NCBI RefSeq assembly: GCF_000764225.1
Contig: NZ_JQED01000046.1
Span: 82,040-146,039 of the forward strand
Source: Colwellia psychrerythraea
Lineage (GTDB): Bacteria; Pseudomonadota; Gammaproteobacteria; Enterobacterales; Alteromonadaceae
Length of the DNA stretch: 64,000 bases
Direction: 5' to 3'
In this document: one piece after another, positions 7,723 through 17,086 of the stretch
Position numbering within the stretch: position 1 is the stretch's first letter
Layout: every line of letters begins with the position of its first letter
Program-made: the position numbers and the translations under genes
The notes under the pieces: model-generated
Databases searched by the model: none
Told to the model about the DNA's origin: nothing
Seen by the model: only the letters and a program-made list of their open reading frames with translations

Positions 7723-9648
7723 TTGATTATCGCCACAGACCTAAGTTTAGATAGAGGGGCTAAAAACCTAATAAAATCATCTAGCTTTACAATTCACCCG
7801 AACCATAAGGTCGGCTTAGTCGGCAGCAATGGCTGTGGAAAATCTTCTCTTTTTGCCGCTCTGTTAGGTAATTTATCTCCTGATTCCGGTGATTTATCAT
7901 TACCCGCAGCTTGGGATATTGCCACAGTAAAACAAGAAACCCCCTCGTTAGAGCAAAGTGCTCTTGACTATGTAATGGATGGCGATAAGGAATTTCGCCA
8001 GTTAGAGCAAGAGCTTGAACAGGCTCGCATTACTGATAATGGTAACCTTGAAGCCATTCTTATCAATAAAATAGATACCATTAATGGCTATAGTTTACCC
8101 GCTCGTGCTGGTGAATTATTACATGGCTTAGGTTTTTTACAATCACAACTTGAAAATCCAGTGAAAGATTTTTCAGGTGGTTGGCGAATGCGTTTAAACT
8201 TGGCCCAAGCACTGATATCTAGAGCTGACTTACTCTTACTCGATGAACCGACCAACCATTTAGACTTAGATGCCGTTATTTGGTTACAGCGATGGTTAAA
8301 ACGCTTTACCGGCACTTTAGTACTTATTTCACACGACAGAGACTTCCTTGATACTGTCATTGGTCAAATATTGCATATTGAACACCAACGCGCCAAATTA
8401 TACAGCGGTAATTATACTGCTTTTGAACGTCAACGCCGTGAACATTTAGCACAACAAGATGCCCAATACCAAAAGCAACAAAAAGAAGCAGCACACTTAA
8501 CCGCTTTTGTTGATCGTTTTCGCGCTAAAGCCAGTAAAGCAAAGCAGGCTCAAAGCCGATTGAAACGCTTAGAAAAGCTGCCAGATCTAGCCCCTGCACA
8601 TGTTGATAGTCAGTTTACCTTTAGTTTTGAAGAGCCAGAAAGCCTACCCTATCCGCTATTATCACTTGAAGAAAGTCAGTGTGGTTACCCTAAATCTGAC
8701 CATGATGGGCCAGTAATTATTTTAGAGGGAGTAGGGTTAACCTTAATACCAGGAAGTCGTATTGGTTTATTAGGGAGAAATGGCGCAGGTAAATCAACGT
8801 TAATTAAATCTCTTGCTGGTGAACTGTCCTTACTTGCTGGCAAACGTTACTGCGCACAAGATTTAAAAGTGGGTTATTTTTCTCAACATCAATTAGAACA
8901 GTTACATGCACCATCTAGCCCTGTGGACCATATTTTGCGTGCAAAACCTACATTAGGTGAACCACAAGCTCGTACTTTTTTAGGAAAGTTTGGCTTCAGC
9001 GGTGATCAAGCATTATCGCAAGTTGCAACCATGTCAGGTGGTGAAAAAGCACGCTTAGTCCTTGCCTTGATTGTACTAGAAAAACCGCAATTATTACTTC
9101 TCGATGAACCAACAAACCACTTAGACTTAGAGATGCGTCAAGCGTTGGTCATGGCACTTCAAGACTTTGGTGGTGCTATTATTTTAATTGCCCATGATAG
9201 ATTTTTATTAGAATCATGTGTTGATGAGTTTTACCTTGTAGCCAATGGCCGAGTCAGTGATTTTAGCGGCGATATTGATGATTACCAGCAATGGTTAAAT
9301 GATGATAAAAAACAAGCAATAAAATCAATTAAAACCGAGCAACAAGGCAGTGACAAGGGATTAGATAAGAAACAATTACGCCAGCAACAAGCTGAATTAA
9401 GAAAAAAATCTGCTCCCTTACGTAAAGAGGCGGACAAATTAGAAAAAAAGGTGCACCAGTGGCAAGAAGAGCTAGCTAAGGTTGAAGCCTTATTAAGTGA
9501 TAGTGACATTTATCAAGCAGAGCGGAAGTCTGAACTAACAGATTTACTTAAAAAACAAGCTAACTTGAAAAATGATATTGAAGAAAATGAAATGCTTTGG
9601 CTTGATCTCGCTGAGCAGATTGAAGAGATGATGTCAGTCACCGATTGA
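7723..9648 (+). CDS. yheS: ABC-F family ATPase YheS
   Basis: This is a 641-residue soluble protein with two ABC ATPase domains and no membrane domain, so it is a ribosome-associated ABC-F protein. Walker A motifs are GSNGCGKSS (about 35-43) and GRNGAGKST (about 348-356). Two LLLLDEPTNHLDL Walker B segments and the signatures FSGGWRMRL and MSGGEKARL are present. The interdomain linker and a charged C-terminal coiled coil (about 525-630) are of family type. The start is TTG at 7723 behind GAGG. It probably relieves ribosome stalling or maintains elongation. Gene order (slyX, yheV, yheS, yheU) supports YheS over Uup. Confidence 0.92.
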   Translation: MIIATDLSLDRGAKNLIKSSSFTIHPNHKVGLVGSNGCGKSSLFAALLGNLSPDSGDLSLPAAWDIATVKQETPSLEQSALDYVMDGDKEFRQLEQELEQARITDNGNLEAILINKIDTINGYSLPARAGELLHGLGFLQSQLENPVKDFSGGWRMRLNLAQALISRADLLLLDEPTNHLDLDAVIWLQRWLKRFTGTLVLISHDRDFLDTVIGQILHIEHQRAKLYSGNYTAFERQRREHLAQQDAQYQKQQKEAAHLTAFVDRFRAKASKAKQAQSRLKRLEKLPDLAPAHVDSQFTFSFEEPESLPYPLLSLEESQCGYPKSDHDGPVIILEGVGLTLIPGSRIGLLGRNGAGKSTLIKSLAGELSLLAGKRYCAQDLKVGYFSQHQLEQLHAPSSPVDHILRAKPTLGEPQARTFLGKFGFSGDQALSQVATMSGGEKARLVLALIVLEKPQLLLLDEPTNHLDLEMRQALVMALQDFGGAIILIAHDRFLLESCVDEFYLVANGRVSDFSGDIDDYQQWLNDDKKQAIKSIKTEQQGSDKGLDKKQLRQQQAELRKKSAPLRKEADKLEKKVHQWQEELAKVEALLSDSDIYQAERKSELTDLLKKQANLKNDIEENEMLWLDLAEQIEEMMSVTD

Positions 9649-9706
9649 TTTTTTCATCTACACTTAAGTCAACTAACCGACAGTTACCGCTAGAAGAGGA
9701 TATATT

Positions 9707-10447
9707 ATGCGTACTAAAATATTACTGCTTGCTTTCACACTGCTAAGCAGCTTCTCAGTATTGAGCCACGGAAATGACCTAGAGCAGGGAATATATGAGT
9801 TAAACCGAGGAGAGTTTAAAGCCGCAATTGAGCAGTTTCGTCCATTGGTGAATGAAGGTTATGCACCAGCCCAATACCAAATGGCCTTGGTTTACCAACA
9901 TGGTTACTCCCTACCTAAAGATGGTATGAAAGCACTGGAATTGTTTAGGCTGGCTGCGGCACAAAACTACCCTGATGCGCAATTTGAATTGGCGTTAATT
10001 TACTCTGAAGGTAAGCTGGTAAAACAAGACTTAAGAAAATCTTTTGAGTTAACCAATAAAGCTGCTCAAAAAGGGTTATCGAGTGCTCAATTTAATTTAG
10101 GCGTTATGTATGCTAACGGCACGGGTGTTGCTCAGGACGACTTTAAAGCGTCACGTTGGTACAAAAGAGCTGCAAATCAAAACTATGCACTTGCTCAATA
10201 TAATTTAGCTCTATTGTATAGCGAAGGAAAAGGTGTAGAAAAGAGCACTGAATTGTCTTATGTATGGAATACCATTGCATCATGGAATGGTTATCCTAAT
10301 GCCGAAAAAAGTCGTTTAATGGATGAAAGAGACTTATCCAAACAAAAAATTGAAAATAGCATCGATAATGCGAATAAAATCTATCAAAAGATTAGAGAAC
10401 AGCAGGAAAATAAAGCAAAAATGGCCGAAAAGCAGCGTTTCTATTGA
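9707..10447 (+). CDS. Exported Sel1/TPR-repeat protein
   Basis: This 246-residue protein has a cleavable signal (about 1-20, ending VLSHG) and four to five Sel1 repeats. Examples are APAQYQMALVYQHGYSLPKD, PDAQFELALIYSEG, SSAQFNLGVMYANGTGV and ALAQYNLALLYSEGKGV. Such solenoids bind partner proteins in the periplasm or at the envelope. A basic helical tail (about 205-246) follows. It lies 58 bp after yheS and may be co-transcribed with it, but a functional link is not evident. Confidence 0.82.
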   Translation: MRTKILLLAFTLLSSFSVLSHGNDLEQGIYELNRGEFKAAIEQFRPLVNEGYAPAQYQMALVYQHGYSLPKDGMKALELFRLAAAQNYPDAQFELALIYSEGKLVKQDLRKSFELTNKAAQKGLSSAQFNLGVMYANGTGVAQDDFKASRWYKRAANQNYALAQYNLALLYSEGKGVEKSTELSYVWNTIASWNGYPNAEKSRLMDERDLSKQKIENSIDNANKIYQKIREQQENKAKMAEKQRFY

Positions 10448-10525
10448 TCTAAATCAGCTTATTCATTGAGCGACTTAATTACACTAGGTATATCAAAGAT
10501 GACTTAGAAAATTATGGAGCTCAAT

Positions 10526-10663
10526 ATGAATTTATTATCAATGTTAACCAATGACCCAGTCGTAATGTTTTCTTTTGGCGGCATGGCTATTTTATTAGGT
10601 ATTTGTGCATATTATGTCTATTACTTCCTTAAGCACATTGTAGACGATAGTAAAAACCATTAA
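10526..10663 (+). CDS. DUF3149-type single-span mini-protein
   Basis: This 45-residue reading frame encodes one transmembrane helix (about 12-37, VVMFSFGGMAILLG then YYVYYF) followed by FLKHIVDDS. The NDPV start and FLKH..DDS ending fit the DUF3149 family of tiny inner-membrane proteins seen in many gammaproteobacteria. TATGGAGCTCAAT supplies a GGAG site upstream of the ATG. The role is unknown. The family assignment is by recall of its pattern. Confidence 0.7.
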   Translation: MNLLSMLTNDPVVMFSFGGMAILLGICAYYVYYFLKHIVDDSKNH

Positions 10664-11006
10664 GGTCAAGATCAGACCAAGTTCTCTCCTTGCACAGGCT
10701 AAGTAAATTTCTGTTATCCCTACTTCCAAGTAGAAACATTATAGCTTAGCCTGATCGAGTGCCGTTATATTGCCAACAAGCAAAGATATCTCTATGACCT
10801 TGTTGAAAACTACATAGACTCCGCACGTCGTAAACGGAGACTTAAGCTCACACCTCTCTGTAAAATTTATCCATTACCAATCAAAGCGAATATGACTCAA
10901 TGCTTACGGAATTTAAATTCAAGAAGCTGTGATGAAATAATCCATTTGGTATAAAGCAATTCAGCGGTACAATGTTTTTTTCATTAATTATTGTTTGAGT
11001 ACCTTT
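10664..11006. other. Gene-free stretch before yheU
   Basis: No reading frame is supported. An interrupted inverted repeat, AGGCTAAG...CTTAGCCT, spans about 10697-10753. The end of the region has CCATTTGGTAT (about 10941-10951), the inverse of the ATACCAAATGG at 7362, so part of this spacer is probably a dispersed repeat. Confidence 0.4.
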
Positions 11007-11243
11007 ATGATTATCCCTTTAGATCAACTACCGCATGATACCTTAACCGCTATTATTGAAGGCTTCATATTACGTGAAGGGACTGAATATGGCGCAGAAG
11101 ATGTGAGTAAAGAAGCTAAAATTGCTCAAGTGAAAAAACAACTGGAACAAGGTAGTGCAGTATTAGTTTATTCTGAGCTTCATGAAAGCATCAACATACT
11201 ACCCAGCGACCAGTTTACCGCGGGAATGGAAGAAGAATTGTAA
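11007..11243 (+). CDS. yheU: YheU family (UPF0270) protein
   Basis: This 78-residue protein starts at the ATG at 11007 (MIIPLDQLPHDTLTAII), which lines up with E. coli YheU. A longer TTG start at 10995 is in frame but less likely. Conserved family segments are FILREGTEYG, KIAQVKKQLEQG and LVYSELHESINI. It is cytoplasmic with unknown function. Its position completes the yheV-yheS-yheU neighbourhood, though yheT is absent and other small genes intervene. Confidence 0.9.
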   Translation: MIIPLDQLPHDTLTAIIEGFILREGTEYGAEDVSKEAKIAQVKKQLEQGSAVLVYSELHESINILPSDQFTAGMEEEL

Positions 11244-11334
11244 TTATTTACTGTCATTGCCAGAACTACTCCTCAAAAGCTATTCGAGCATAATATCTCT
11301 CGACAAAGTTACCTCAAGAAGTAGGGCTATTAAA

Positions 11335-11362
11335 AAAGCCAGCGACTTAGCACTGGCTTACA
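11335..11362 (-). terminator. Terminator of the DUF1338 gene
   Basis: The stem AAGCCAG/CTGGCTT with a 10-base loop is followed, on the minus strand, by a run of six T. It lies about 50 bp beyond the DUF1338 stop. Confidence 0.75.
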
Positions 11363-11409
11363 AATATAATGCCTTATTCACATTACCAAAAGCTTAGTGA
11401 AGGATGACG

Positions 11410-12207
11410 CTATTTAGCATTGGTACTATCAAAAATCTTATCAGCGGATGCTGCAACAAAACCGGTATAAAGTTCACCATTAGCAAGGGGATAACGTTTA
11501 GCAAACTCATAGAAACAGCTTGGGATTTCCATTGTTTTATCAGAAAAGTCTACCGGTGCTTTATCCGCGAGGGTAGATGATTGCTCTAATTTCACAGCTT
11601 CATCGCCTTTTACTTCGCCGCCATTAGTATTGAGTAGATAACCAGCATCCTTAAGTGTCGCATTTACCACCTCTATATCTTCGTAATTAGCTAAGTGATT
11701 AATGCTCACAGTAAAGTGGTTTGCACGATAACCCCATGCAGCCAACCAAGCGGCATACTCACTTACATTTAACAAGGTTTCATAATCTTTCGAACTAATT
11801 TCCCATAGACGACCTGAATATAAGAAGTCAGGTCTATTGCTAACATCTGCTGGTAGCTGTTCGATTAAATCCGCAATAATCTCTTGTACTTCACTTGAGA
11901 ATTCTTCAACACGTAATTCACTGATAAAGACTTTAGGCATAGTACTATCTGTGTGCTCAAAATGTTTAGCATCCAGTTTTTTAGCCGAAAAATCATATTG
12001 ACCACATTCAGTGTAACCCAAGGCAAGTAATCCTTTAGCTAATTGTGCTAAATTCACTTTCGGGTGGTTAAAAGTGCGGTATGCTACATGATCATTAATG
12101 ACATCATTTCCATTACCAAGTAATTGGTGAATCTTTTTTGCTGACGGGGTCACGCTGAGATATTGTTCCCAGATATCATTAAAAAGTGCGGTTACTTGCG
12201 CTGCCAT
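11410..12207 (-). CDS. DUF1338 protein, 2-oxoadipate dioxygenase/decarboxylase-like
   Basis: This 265-residue protein belongs to the VOC-like DUF1338 family. In Pseudomonas a longer member (HglS/YdcJ) is an iron enzyme converting 2-oxoadipate to 2-hydroxyglutarate in lysine breakdown. Likely metal ligands are His in NDHVAYRTF (about residue 40), His in NHFTVSINH (about 164) and a late Glu. The protein is much shorter than the roughly 460-residue Pseudomonas enzyme, so the exact substrate is uncertain. No lysine-catabolic genes are adjacent. It is monocistronic with its own terminator. Confidence 0.75.
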   Translation of the reverse strand: MAAQVTALFNDIWEQYLSVTPSAKKIHQLLGNGNDVINDHVAYRTFNHPKVNLAQLAKGLLALGYTECGQYDFSAKKLDAKHFEHTDSTMPKVFISELRVEEFSSEVQEIIADLIEQLPADVSNRPDFLYSGRLWEISSKDYETLLNVSEYAAWLAAWGYRANHFTVSINHLANYEDIEVVNATLKDAGYLLNTNGGEVKGDEAVKLEQSSTLADKAPVDFSDKTMEIPSCFYEFAKRYPLANGELYTGFVAASADKIFDSTNAK

Positions 12208-12682
12208 AGTTTTTCCTCTTAATTATTGAGTGGTATTTATTGAAATATGTATTTAAGAATAATAAGTAAATATTAGTGGTTATAACTCAGACAATTAACT
12301 TTACAGACAAAAGTATTAATACAGATAAAATTAATAGCTGAAATAATAGCAGATAGCAAAATGGTCGGGAAAATAGCAAAATGTTATTTTGGTTGACAGC
12401 ATCGGCCATCTACCAAAAGTTTAGATTTGATCGATACTTTTAAAGAAGCAAGGACGACGTCCTGCTTGATGGTGAGATATATGTTTTTTTAATACGCTTG
12501 ATAACATAGTTAAAACAAAATGACCTATTCATGAGAGTACCGGAAGTTGCCTGTTGGCTCACTTCGTTGAATAACGCTAATTTAGCACAAAACGTAAACA
12601 AAACGAACCTATTCATCATAACAACAATGATAGTTGATGTTATAGTGAGCATTCCCGAGAGAAAGTTATACTTAGCTCTTTG
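12208..12682. other. Gene-free stretch
   Basis: About 475 bp without a credible gene. Near 12446-12470 there is a near-palindrome, AAGCAAGGACGACGTCCTGCTT-like with one bulged base. A short direct repeat around ACCTATTCAT occurs at about 12521 and 12607. A weak minus-strand frame here has no family character. Confidence 0.4.
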
Positions 12683-13504
12683 TTATTCATAAATTTTTCT
12701 ATGTGGTTTAATTATTTTTTGCCATGGGAAGTCTCTCGCCCCTAGACTGACAAAGTCAGGGTTTAAAAGGCTTTCTCGTTTATTATAAGTTAAAGGATTA
12801 AACTCACTGTCAATAATATCGCCGCCAGCTTGCTCTAAAATACATTGACTAGCCCCAGTATCCCATTCACCAGTGACGCCCACACGTAAATAACAGTCGG
12901 CTCCACCTTCAGCAATTAGGCAGTTTTTTAAGGAACAGCTGCCTAAAGCAACATAGTCATAATCATAATCACTATTTAGATATTGCCCCATAAGTTCAAG
13001 TTGCTGACGACGGCTAATAGCAACTTTAATACGACGATTTTCTTGATATTCTGCCACACGAATTGCATGACTGGCTTGGCAATTATCTTTGAAAGCACCA
13101 AGGTTTTTTTGGCCATAATACGTTAAACAGTGGTCCGGCGCGTGAATAACACCCAGTGTTGGCCAGCCATTTTCCACTAACGCAATATTTACAGCAAAGT
13201 CGCCACTACCAATGATAAATTCGCCCGTGCCATCAATAGGATCAAGTAACCAGTAACGAGACCAATCTTTTCTCTCATGTAACTGCACTGTCCCAACTTC
13301 TTCTGAAATAATAGGAATGTCCGGTGTGAGTGTTTGTAGCTGATCCATCAAGACATCATTTGCTGCTAAATCCGCACTGGTTACCGGGCTTTCATCAGCT
13401 TTAGTCTCTGCAGTATAGTTTCCCTGACGATAATACTTCATGACTTCTACGCCAGCTTTTTTCGCACTTTCTAAAGCAATGTTTAGTAATCTATCTTGGC
13501 TCAT
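12683..13504 (-). CDS. cysQ: 3'(2'),5'-bisphosphate nucleotidase CysQ
   Basis: The enzyme removes the 3'-phosphate from PAP and PAPS, by-products of sulfate assimilation. It is a magnesium-dependent, lithium-sensitive phosphatase of the inositol monophosphatase fold. Visible motifs are EEVG (metal-binding Glu), DPIDGTGEFI and GEWDTGASQC, in the expected order. I chose the ATG at 13504 (MSQDRLLN) behind AGAGG. A longer ATG at 13561 overlaps the nudE stop but has no ribosome site. It lies directly behind nudE, as in many gammaproteobacteria, and is probably in one operon with it. Confidence 0.92.
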   Translation of the reverse strand: MSQDRLLNIALESAKKAGVEVMKYYRQGNYTAETKADESPVTSADLAANDVLMDQLQTLTPDIPIISEEVGTVQLHERKDWSRYWLLDPIDGTGEFIIGSGDFAVNIALVENGWPTLGVIHAPDHCLTYYGQKNLGAFKDNCQASHAIRVAEYQENRRIKVAISRRQQLELMGQYLNSDYDYDYVALGSCSLKNCLIAEGGADCYLRVGVTGEWDTGASQCILEQAGGDIIDSEFNPLTYNKRESLLNPDFVSLGARDFPWQKIIKPHRKIYE

Positions 13505-13560
13505 CGTTATACCTCTTTCTTCGTGCTTGAGTACTCTGTCACTATTCAATTCATTGAACA

Positions 13561-14109
13561 TTAAACGTCAAGAAGATCACGTACTAACATTAATGCAGCA
13601 ATACTGCGTGCTTCAGTAAAATCTGTTTGCTGTAATAGTTCTTTATAGTCTTTAATTGGCCAAGGCACAACTTGTAATGGCTCAGGCTCATCTCCTTCCA
13701 GTTCAGCACTGTAAAGGTTTTTTGCTAAGAATATTGTCATTTTTGCATCAAAAAAAGCGGGGGCCATCATCATTTCTGTTATCTGAAGTAACTGCTCGCT
13801 ACCATAACCAATCTCTTCTTGTAGTTCTCGATTGGCGGCTTGCTCTGCAAGCTCACCTTCATCAATAAGTCCTTTGGGAAAACCTAATAAGTAACTGTGG
13901 GTGCCTGCACAGTATTCACGTACCAATAATAAAGTATTTTCATCAATCATTGGCACTATCATGACAGCACCACGACCAGAGCCCATCATTCGCTCATATT
14001 GCCTTTGTTCACCGTTACTGAAGGTAAGATCGATTTGTTCAATGCCAAATAGTGCACTTTTAGCCACTTGTTGGCGATGAGTAATAATAGGTAATTGGTT
14101 TTCATCTGC
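13561..14109 (-). CDS. nudE: ADP compounds hydrolase NudE
   Basis: This Nudix hydrolase cleaves ADP-ribose, Ap3A and NADH-type molecules. The Nudix box starts at GFPKGLIDEGELAEQAANRE and continues LQEEIGYG, with all metal-binding glutamates present. MIVPMIDENTLLLVREY and EGDEPEPL are typical NudE segments. The ATG at 14109 (MADENQLP) aligns with the E. coli start; a GTG at 14154 would add 15 residues. cysQ follows immediately, and yrfG is divergent next door, the same trio as in E. coli. Confidence 0.9.
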   Translation of the reverse strand, partial: ADENQLPIITHRQQVAKSALFGIEQIDLTFSNGEQRQYERMMGSGRGAVMIVPMIDENTLLLVREYCAGTHSYLLGFPKGLIDEGELAEQAANRELQEEIGYGSEQLLQITEMMMAPAFFDAKMTIFLAKNLYSAELEGDEPEPLQVVPWPIKDYKELLQQTDFTEARSIAALMLVRDLLDV

Positions 14110-14238
14110 CATAATTAGAGCCACATTGGTTGATTGCTTTCCCTTAGATATCACTATAATGACACGATAAACAATACTTTTGGAATAGCAAAATGGTAAT
14201 ATTTATGACACTGAATGTTTTTTTAAGGATTGGCTAAA

Positions 14239-14910
14239 ATGACGAGTATTAATTGGTCAGAAATATCTACTGTTTTAATCGATATGGACGGTACCATTTT
14301 AGATTTACACTTTGATAATCACTTTTGGTTAGAACACCTACCTGCTCGATACAGTGAAAAAAGGTCAATTTCACTCGATGCAGCAAAAGAAAAGCTCAAG
14401 GCTGATTACTTATCTGTCGTGGGCACGATTAAATGGTATTGCCTCGATTATTGGGCTGAACAAACACAAATGCCAATTACAGAGCTCAAACGAGAAATAC
14501 AACACCTGATCCAATTACGTGCTGATGCGAGAAATTTTCTATTAGCGTTAAGAGCCAATAAAAAAAATATCGTATTAGTGACCAATGCCCACCCAGAGTC
14601 ATTATCGTTGAAAATTGAACGTACTCAATTAGACCAGTATTTTGATGTACTGTACTCAACCCATGACTTTGGCGTTACCAAAGAATCACAGTTATTATGG
14701 CAACGTTTACAAGAAAAGCATGGTTTTGATTGTGACTCAACACTCTTTATTGATGACAGTATTGAGATACTCCAATCTGCACAACAATACGGTATTAAGC
14801 ACTTACTCGCTGTGGCTAACCCCGATAGTAAAAAAGCAGCAAACATCATTACCGATTTCCCTGCTATTACCGACTTTGATCTATTAACGGCTCAGTTGAG
14901 CAATGAATAA
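14239..14910 (+). CDS. yrfG: GMP/IMP nucleotidase YrfG (HAD superfamily)
   Basis: This 223-residue haloacid dehalogenase-type phosphatase is expected to dephosphorylate purine monophosphates. HAD motif I is DMDGTILDL, motif II is LVTNAH, the motif III lysine lies in the GVTKES region, and motif IV is FIDDS. A helical cap occupies about 25-100. The ATG at 14239 is preferred because AAGGA lies 9 bases upstream; the TTG at 14230 is too close to that site. It is divergent from nudE, matching the E. coli nudE-yrfG arrangement. Confidence 0.88.
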   Translation: MTSINWSEISTVLIDMDGTILDLHFDNHFWLEHLPARYSEKRSISLDAAKEKLKADYLSVVGTIKWYCLDYWAEQTQMPITELKREIQHLIQLRADARNFLLALRANKKNIVLVTNAHPESLSLKIERTQLDQYFDVLYSTHDFGVTKESQLLWQRLQEKHGFDCDSTLFIDDSIEILQSAQQYGIKHLLAVANPDSKKAANIITDFPAITDFDLLTAQLSNE

Positions 14911-15382
14911 ATCAAGTGATGCTGTTAAGTATTTGCAAAACTGATTCATTGTTATAAAGTCCTGTGAATGGCGCTCCGTTCCTGCTAAGTTCATAAAACA
15001 CTCAATTTTTGTTTTAAACGCATAACTGAAGTGCGAACAAGTCATTGTACTTAATTCACTCACATCCCTATGTTTATAATCAGCAAGCGTATGCGTTTTG
15101 CCCACTGAAATGACTGACGAGGATAACCATTGAAACAGTTAATTTTAGCCTTACCTCTAATCTAGCAACTTCACCTTCTAATTGCCTGAGGCAATTGCAC
15201 AGTAGCTTTTCAAACATAAAGTCCTTCCCTGAAAATCATCATTTTCATTGTTATTTATCACTCGACGGATAAACCTTTCGGTACCGCTATTAACTGCCTA
15301 TCTCTGAAGTTCAACTATACTTGAACTCTTGTAACAAGATTGTCGAGTTATAAGGTTGATAACTAAAACGGAGGATAATGAA
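14911..15382. other. Gene-free stretch
   Basis: About 470 bp with no supported gene. A minus-strand frame at 14884-15105 overlaps the yrfG end and has no family features or ribosome site. A perfect small dyad, AATTGCC TGA GGCAATT, lies at about 15180-15196. The GGAGG of the next gene is at 15370-15374. Confidence 0.4.
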
Positions 15383-15901
15383 ATGAAATACAAGACACTT
15401 ATACTATTATCTTTGTTTTCTGTTCATCTTGCAGTAATAGCAGAATCAAGCGATACAAAGATACAAAGAGCAATGGCCGCTGCACCTCAATCGATAAGCC
15501 AACACGCCACCATAGTTGACTCAAATGGTGAAATGTTACGAAAAGGAAATAATGACTGGATTTGCATGCCTGACACTATGCCCGGAGATAAAGCCCCCAT
15601 GTGTAATGATGCGCTTTGGATGAAAATGATGAGTGCAGTAGCAACTAAAGCTGACTTTACAACGACGGAAATAGGCATTTCTTACATGTTAAAAGGTGAT
15701 ATTGGTTCAGGTGTCAGTAATGCCACGCCCTATCACCCTGACCATAAAAGTGCCGAAGATTATACAGAAACTGGTCCGCATTTAATGATTATTGTGCCAA
15801 AAGAAATGTTAAAGGGGATCAGCCGAGACCCTAACTCTGGAGGACCTTATGTTATGTGGGGGGATACTCCTTACGCACACATTATGGTACCTATAAAATA
15901 A
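15383..15901 (+). CDS. Secreted protein of unknown function
   Basis: The ATG at 15383 follows GGAGG and starts a clean signal peptide (about 1-20, KYKTLILLSLFSVHLAVIA). The 150-residue mature part has two cysteines (WICMPD and MCND), the segment IGISYMLKGD and a Gly/Pro-rich end, NSGGPYVMWG. It is probably periplasmic. It resembles an uncharacterised secreted family in marine and soil bacteria that I cannot name. It stands alone, with no clear operon partner. Confidence 0.7.
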   Translation: MKYKTLILLSLFSVHLAVIAESSDTKIQRAMAAAPQSISQHATIVDSNGEMLRKGNNDWICMPDTMPGDKAPMCNDALWMKMMSAVATKADFTTTEIGISYMLKGDIGSGVSNATPYHPDHKSAEDYTETGPHLMIIVPKEMLKGISRDPNSGGPYVMWGDTPYAHIMVPIK

Positions 15902-16049
15902 CAAAGCTGATGGATAAGTTTTTTTAACTATTTAGACTAGAGACTGACGTTAGCTGCGATAACGGTTAGCGTCAGTACTACAAACCAAGTAAATATGACT
16001 TATGAAGTCATGTTTACTCCATGCATTACGGAGTAATTAGCAGATAAAT

Positions 16050-16994
16050 ATGGTTTTATTAGAGCAAAAATTAGCACGAATGGACCTAAATTTACTGGTT
16101 TCACTCAGCGTCTTATTGAAAGAAAAGAATGTTACTCGGGCAGCCGAACGTCTTTTTTTATCACAATCGGCTATGAGTAGGACCTTACAACGCTTGAGGG
16201 ATCTTTTTGATGATCCTCTTTTCTATCGCACGGCATCAGGCATAGTCCCGACAGAAAAAGCACAACGTATTGAAGCTTTATTACCAGATATACTGCAGAA
16301 ACTCGAATCCATATTACATGATGACGACTTTTCACCTGTGACTTGTGATAAACATTTCTCAATATCCCTCCCCTCCTTAACCAGCCTCGCGATATTTTTG
16401 CCGTTAGTACAGGCTGTGAATATTGAGGCACCCGCGGTGAAATTGTCAGAATACTCGGCAAAGATGAGTTCTAAAAAATCACTCGAATCAGGTTTTTTAG
16501 ATTTCGCTATTCATGTTGAAAAGCCAACTGATAATGCTTTTATAGCGACTTCTTTAGGAAAACTATCACTATCAATCTTTGCCAGAAAAACTCACCCACT
16601 TACAGCACAAAATGAAGTTGAATTAGCGGACTGCTTATCCTATCGATTTATTGAATTAAATGTAAATGAAGATACTGGCGCTATTTTTACGAATCCTATT
16701 GATAGCATATTACTAAAACAGGGGTTTAAACGTGATATACAGTTAAAAACTAGCCAATTAAGTATCTTAATAGAATTATTAAATTCATCAGATACCTTAC
16801 TGATCGCACCCAGTTTTTTTATACCCCCTACTACTCATAAAGAAAAACTAGTCAGTATTTATCAATTTGAGCAAACAGAAAGCAATATGGTTGAGCTCTT
16901 TCTACTTCAGCATCAGCGCACAGTAAATAGTGCGGCACATCAATGGCTAAGAGATAAAGTATTGCAGCAAACTTTACAATTCATCACTTGCTAA
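16050..16994 (+). CDS. LysR-family transcriptional regulator
   Basis: This is a 314-residue regulator. The N-terminal winged helix-turn-helix (about 11-70) reads MDLNLLVSLSVLLKEKNVTR then AAERLFLSQSAMSRTLQRLR, the standard LysR pattern. Residues about 95-310 form the periplasmic-binding-like effector domain. The start could be the ATG at 16050 or the ATG at 16080, which gives the usual short N-terminus. The following gene, a 395-residue outer-membrane barrel, is 92 bp downstream on the same strand. A regulatory link is possible but not shown. Confidence 0.85.
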   Translation: MVLLEQKLARMDLNLLVSLSVLLKEKNVTRAAERLFLSQSAMSRTLQRLRDLFDDPLFYRTASGIVPTEKAQRIEALLPDILQKLESILHDDDFSPVTCDKHFSISLPSLTSLAIFLPLVQAVNIEAPAVKLSEYSAKMSSKKSLESGFLDFAIHVEKPTDNAFIATSLGKLSLSIFARKTHPLTAQNEVELADCLSYRFIELNVNEDTGAIFTNPIDSILLKQGFKRDIQLKTSQLSILIELLNSSDTLLIAPSFFIPPTTHKEKLVSIYQFEQTESNMVELFLLQHQRTVNSAAHQWLRDKVLQQTLQFITC

Positions 16995-17086
16995 TCATTA
17001 ATTTCTAGTGGAATATTGTTGTATTAATAAACAAGTATTTCTGTTTTCATCTTGAGCATATCGCTATTGTTGTCACTGAGTAGATT

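Noticed and set aside
12512..12620. Two copies of ACCTATTCAT as a possible CRISPR or iteron pair
   Set aside because: Only two short copies with unequal flanks; no array or replication gene.
12440..12652. Minus-strand 70-codon frame between DUF1338 and cysQ
   Set aside because: Composition is not protein-like, no ribosome site, and it spans small dyads.
14884..15105. Minus-strand 73-codon frame after yrfG, considered as a transposase remnant
   Set aside because: No catalytic motif or terminal inverted repeats could be found, and it overlaps the yrfG end.
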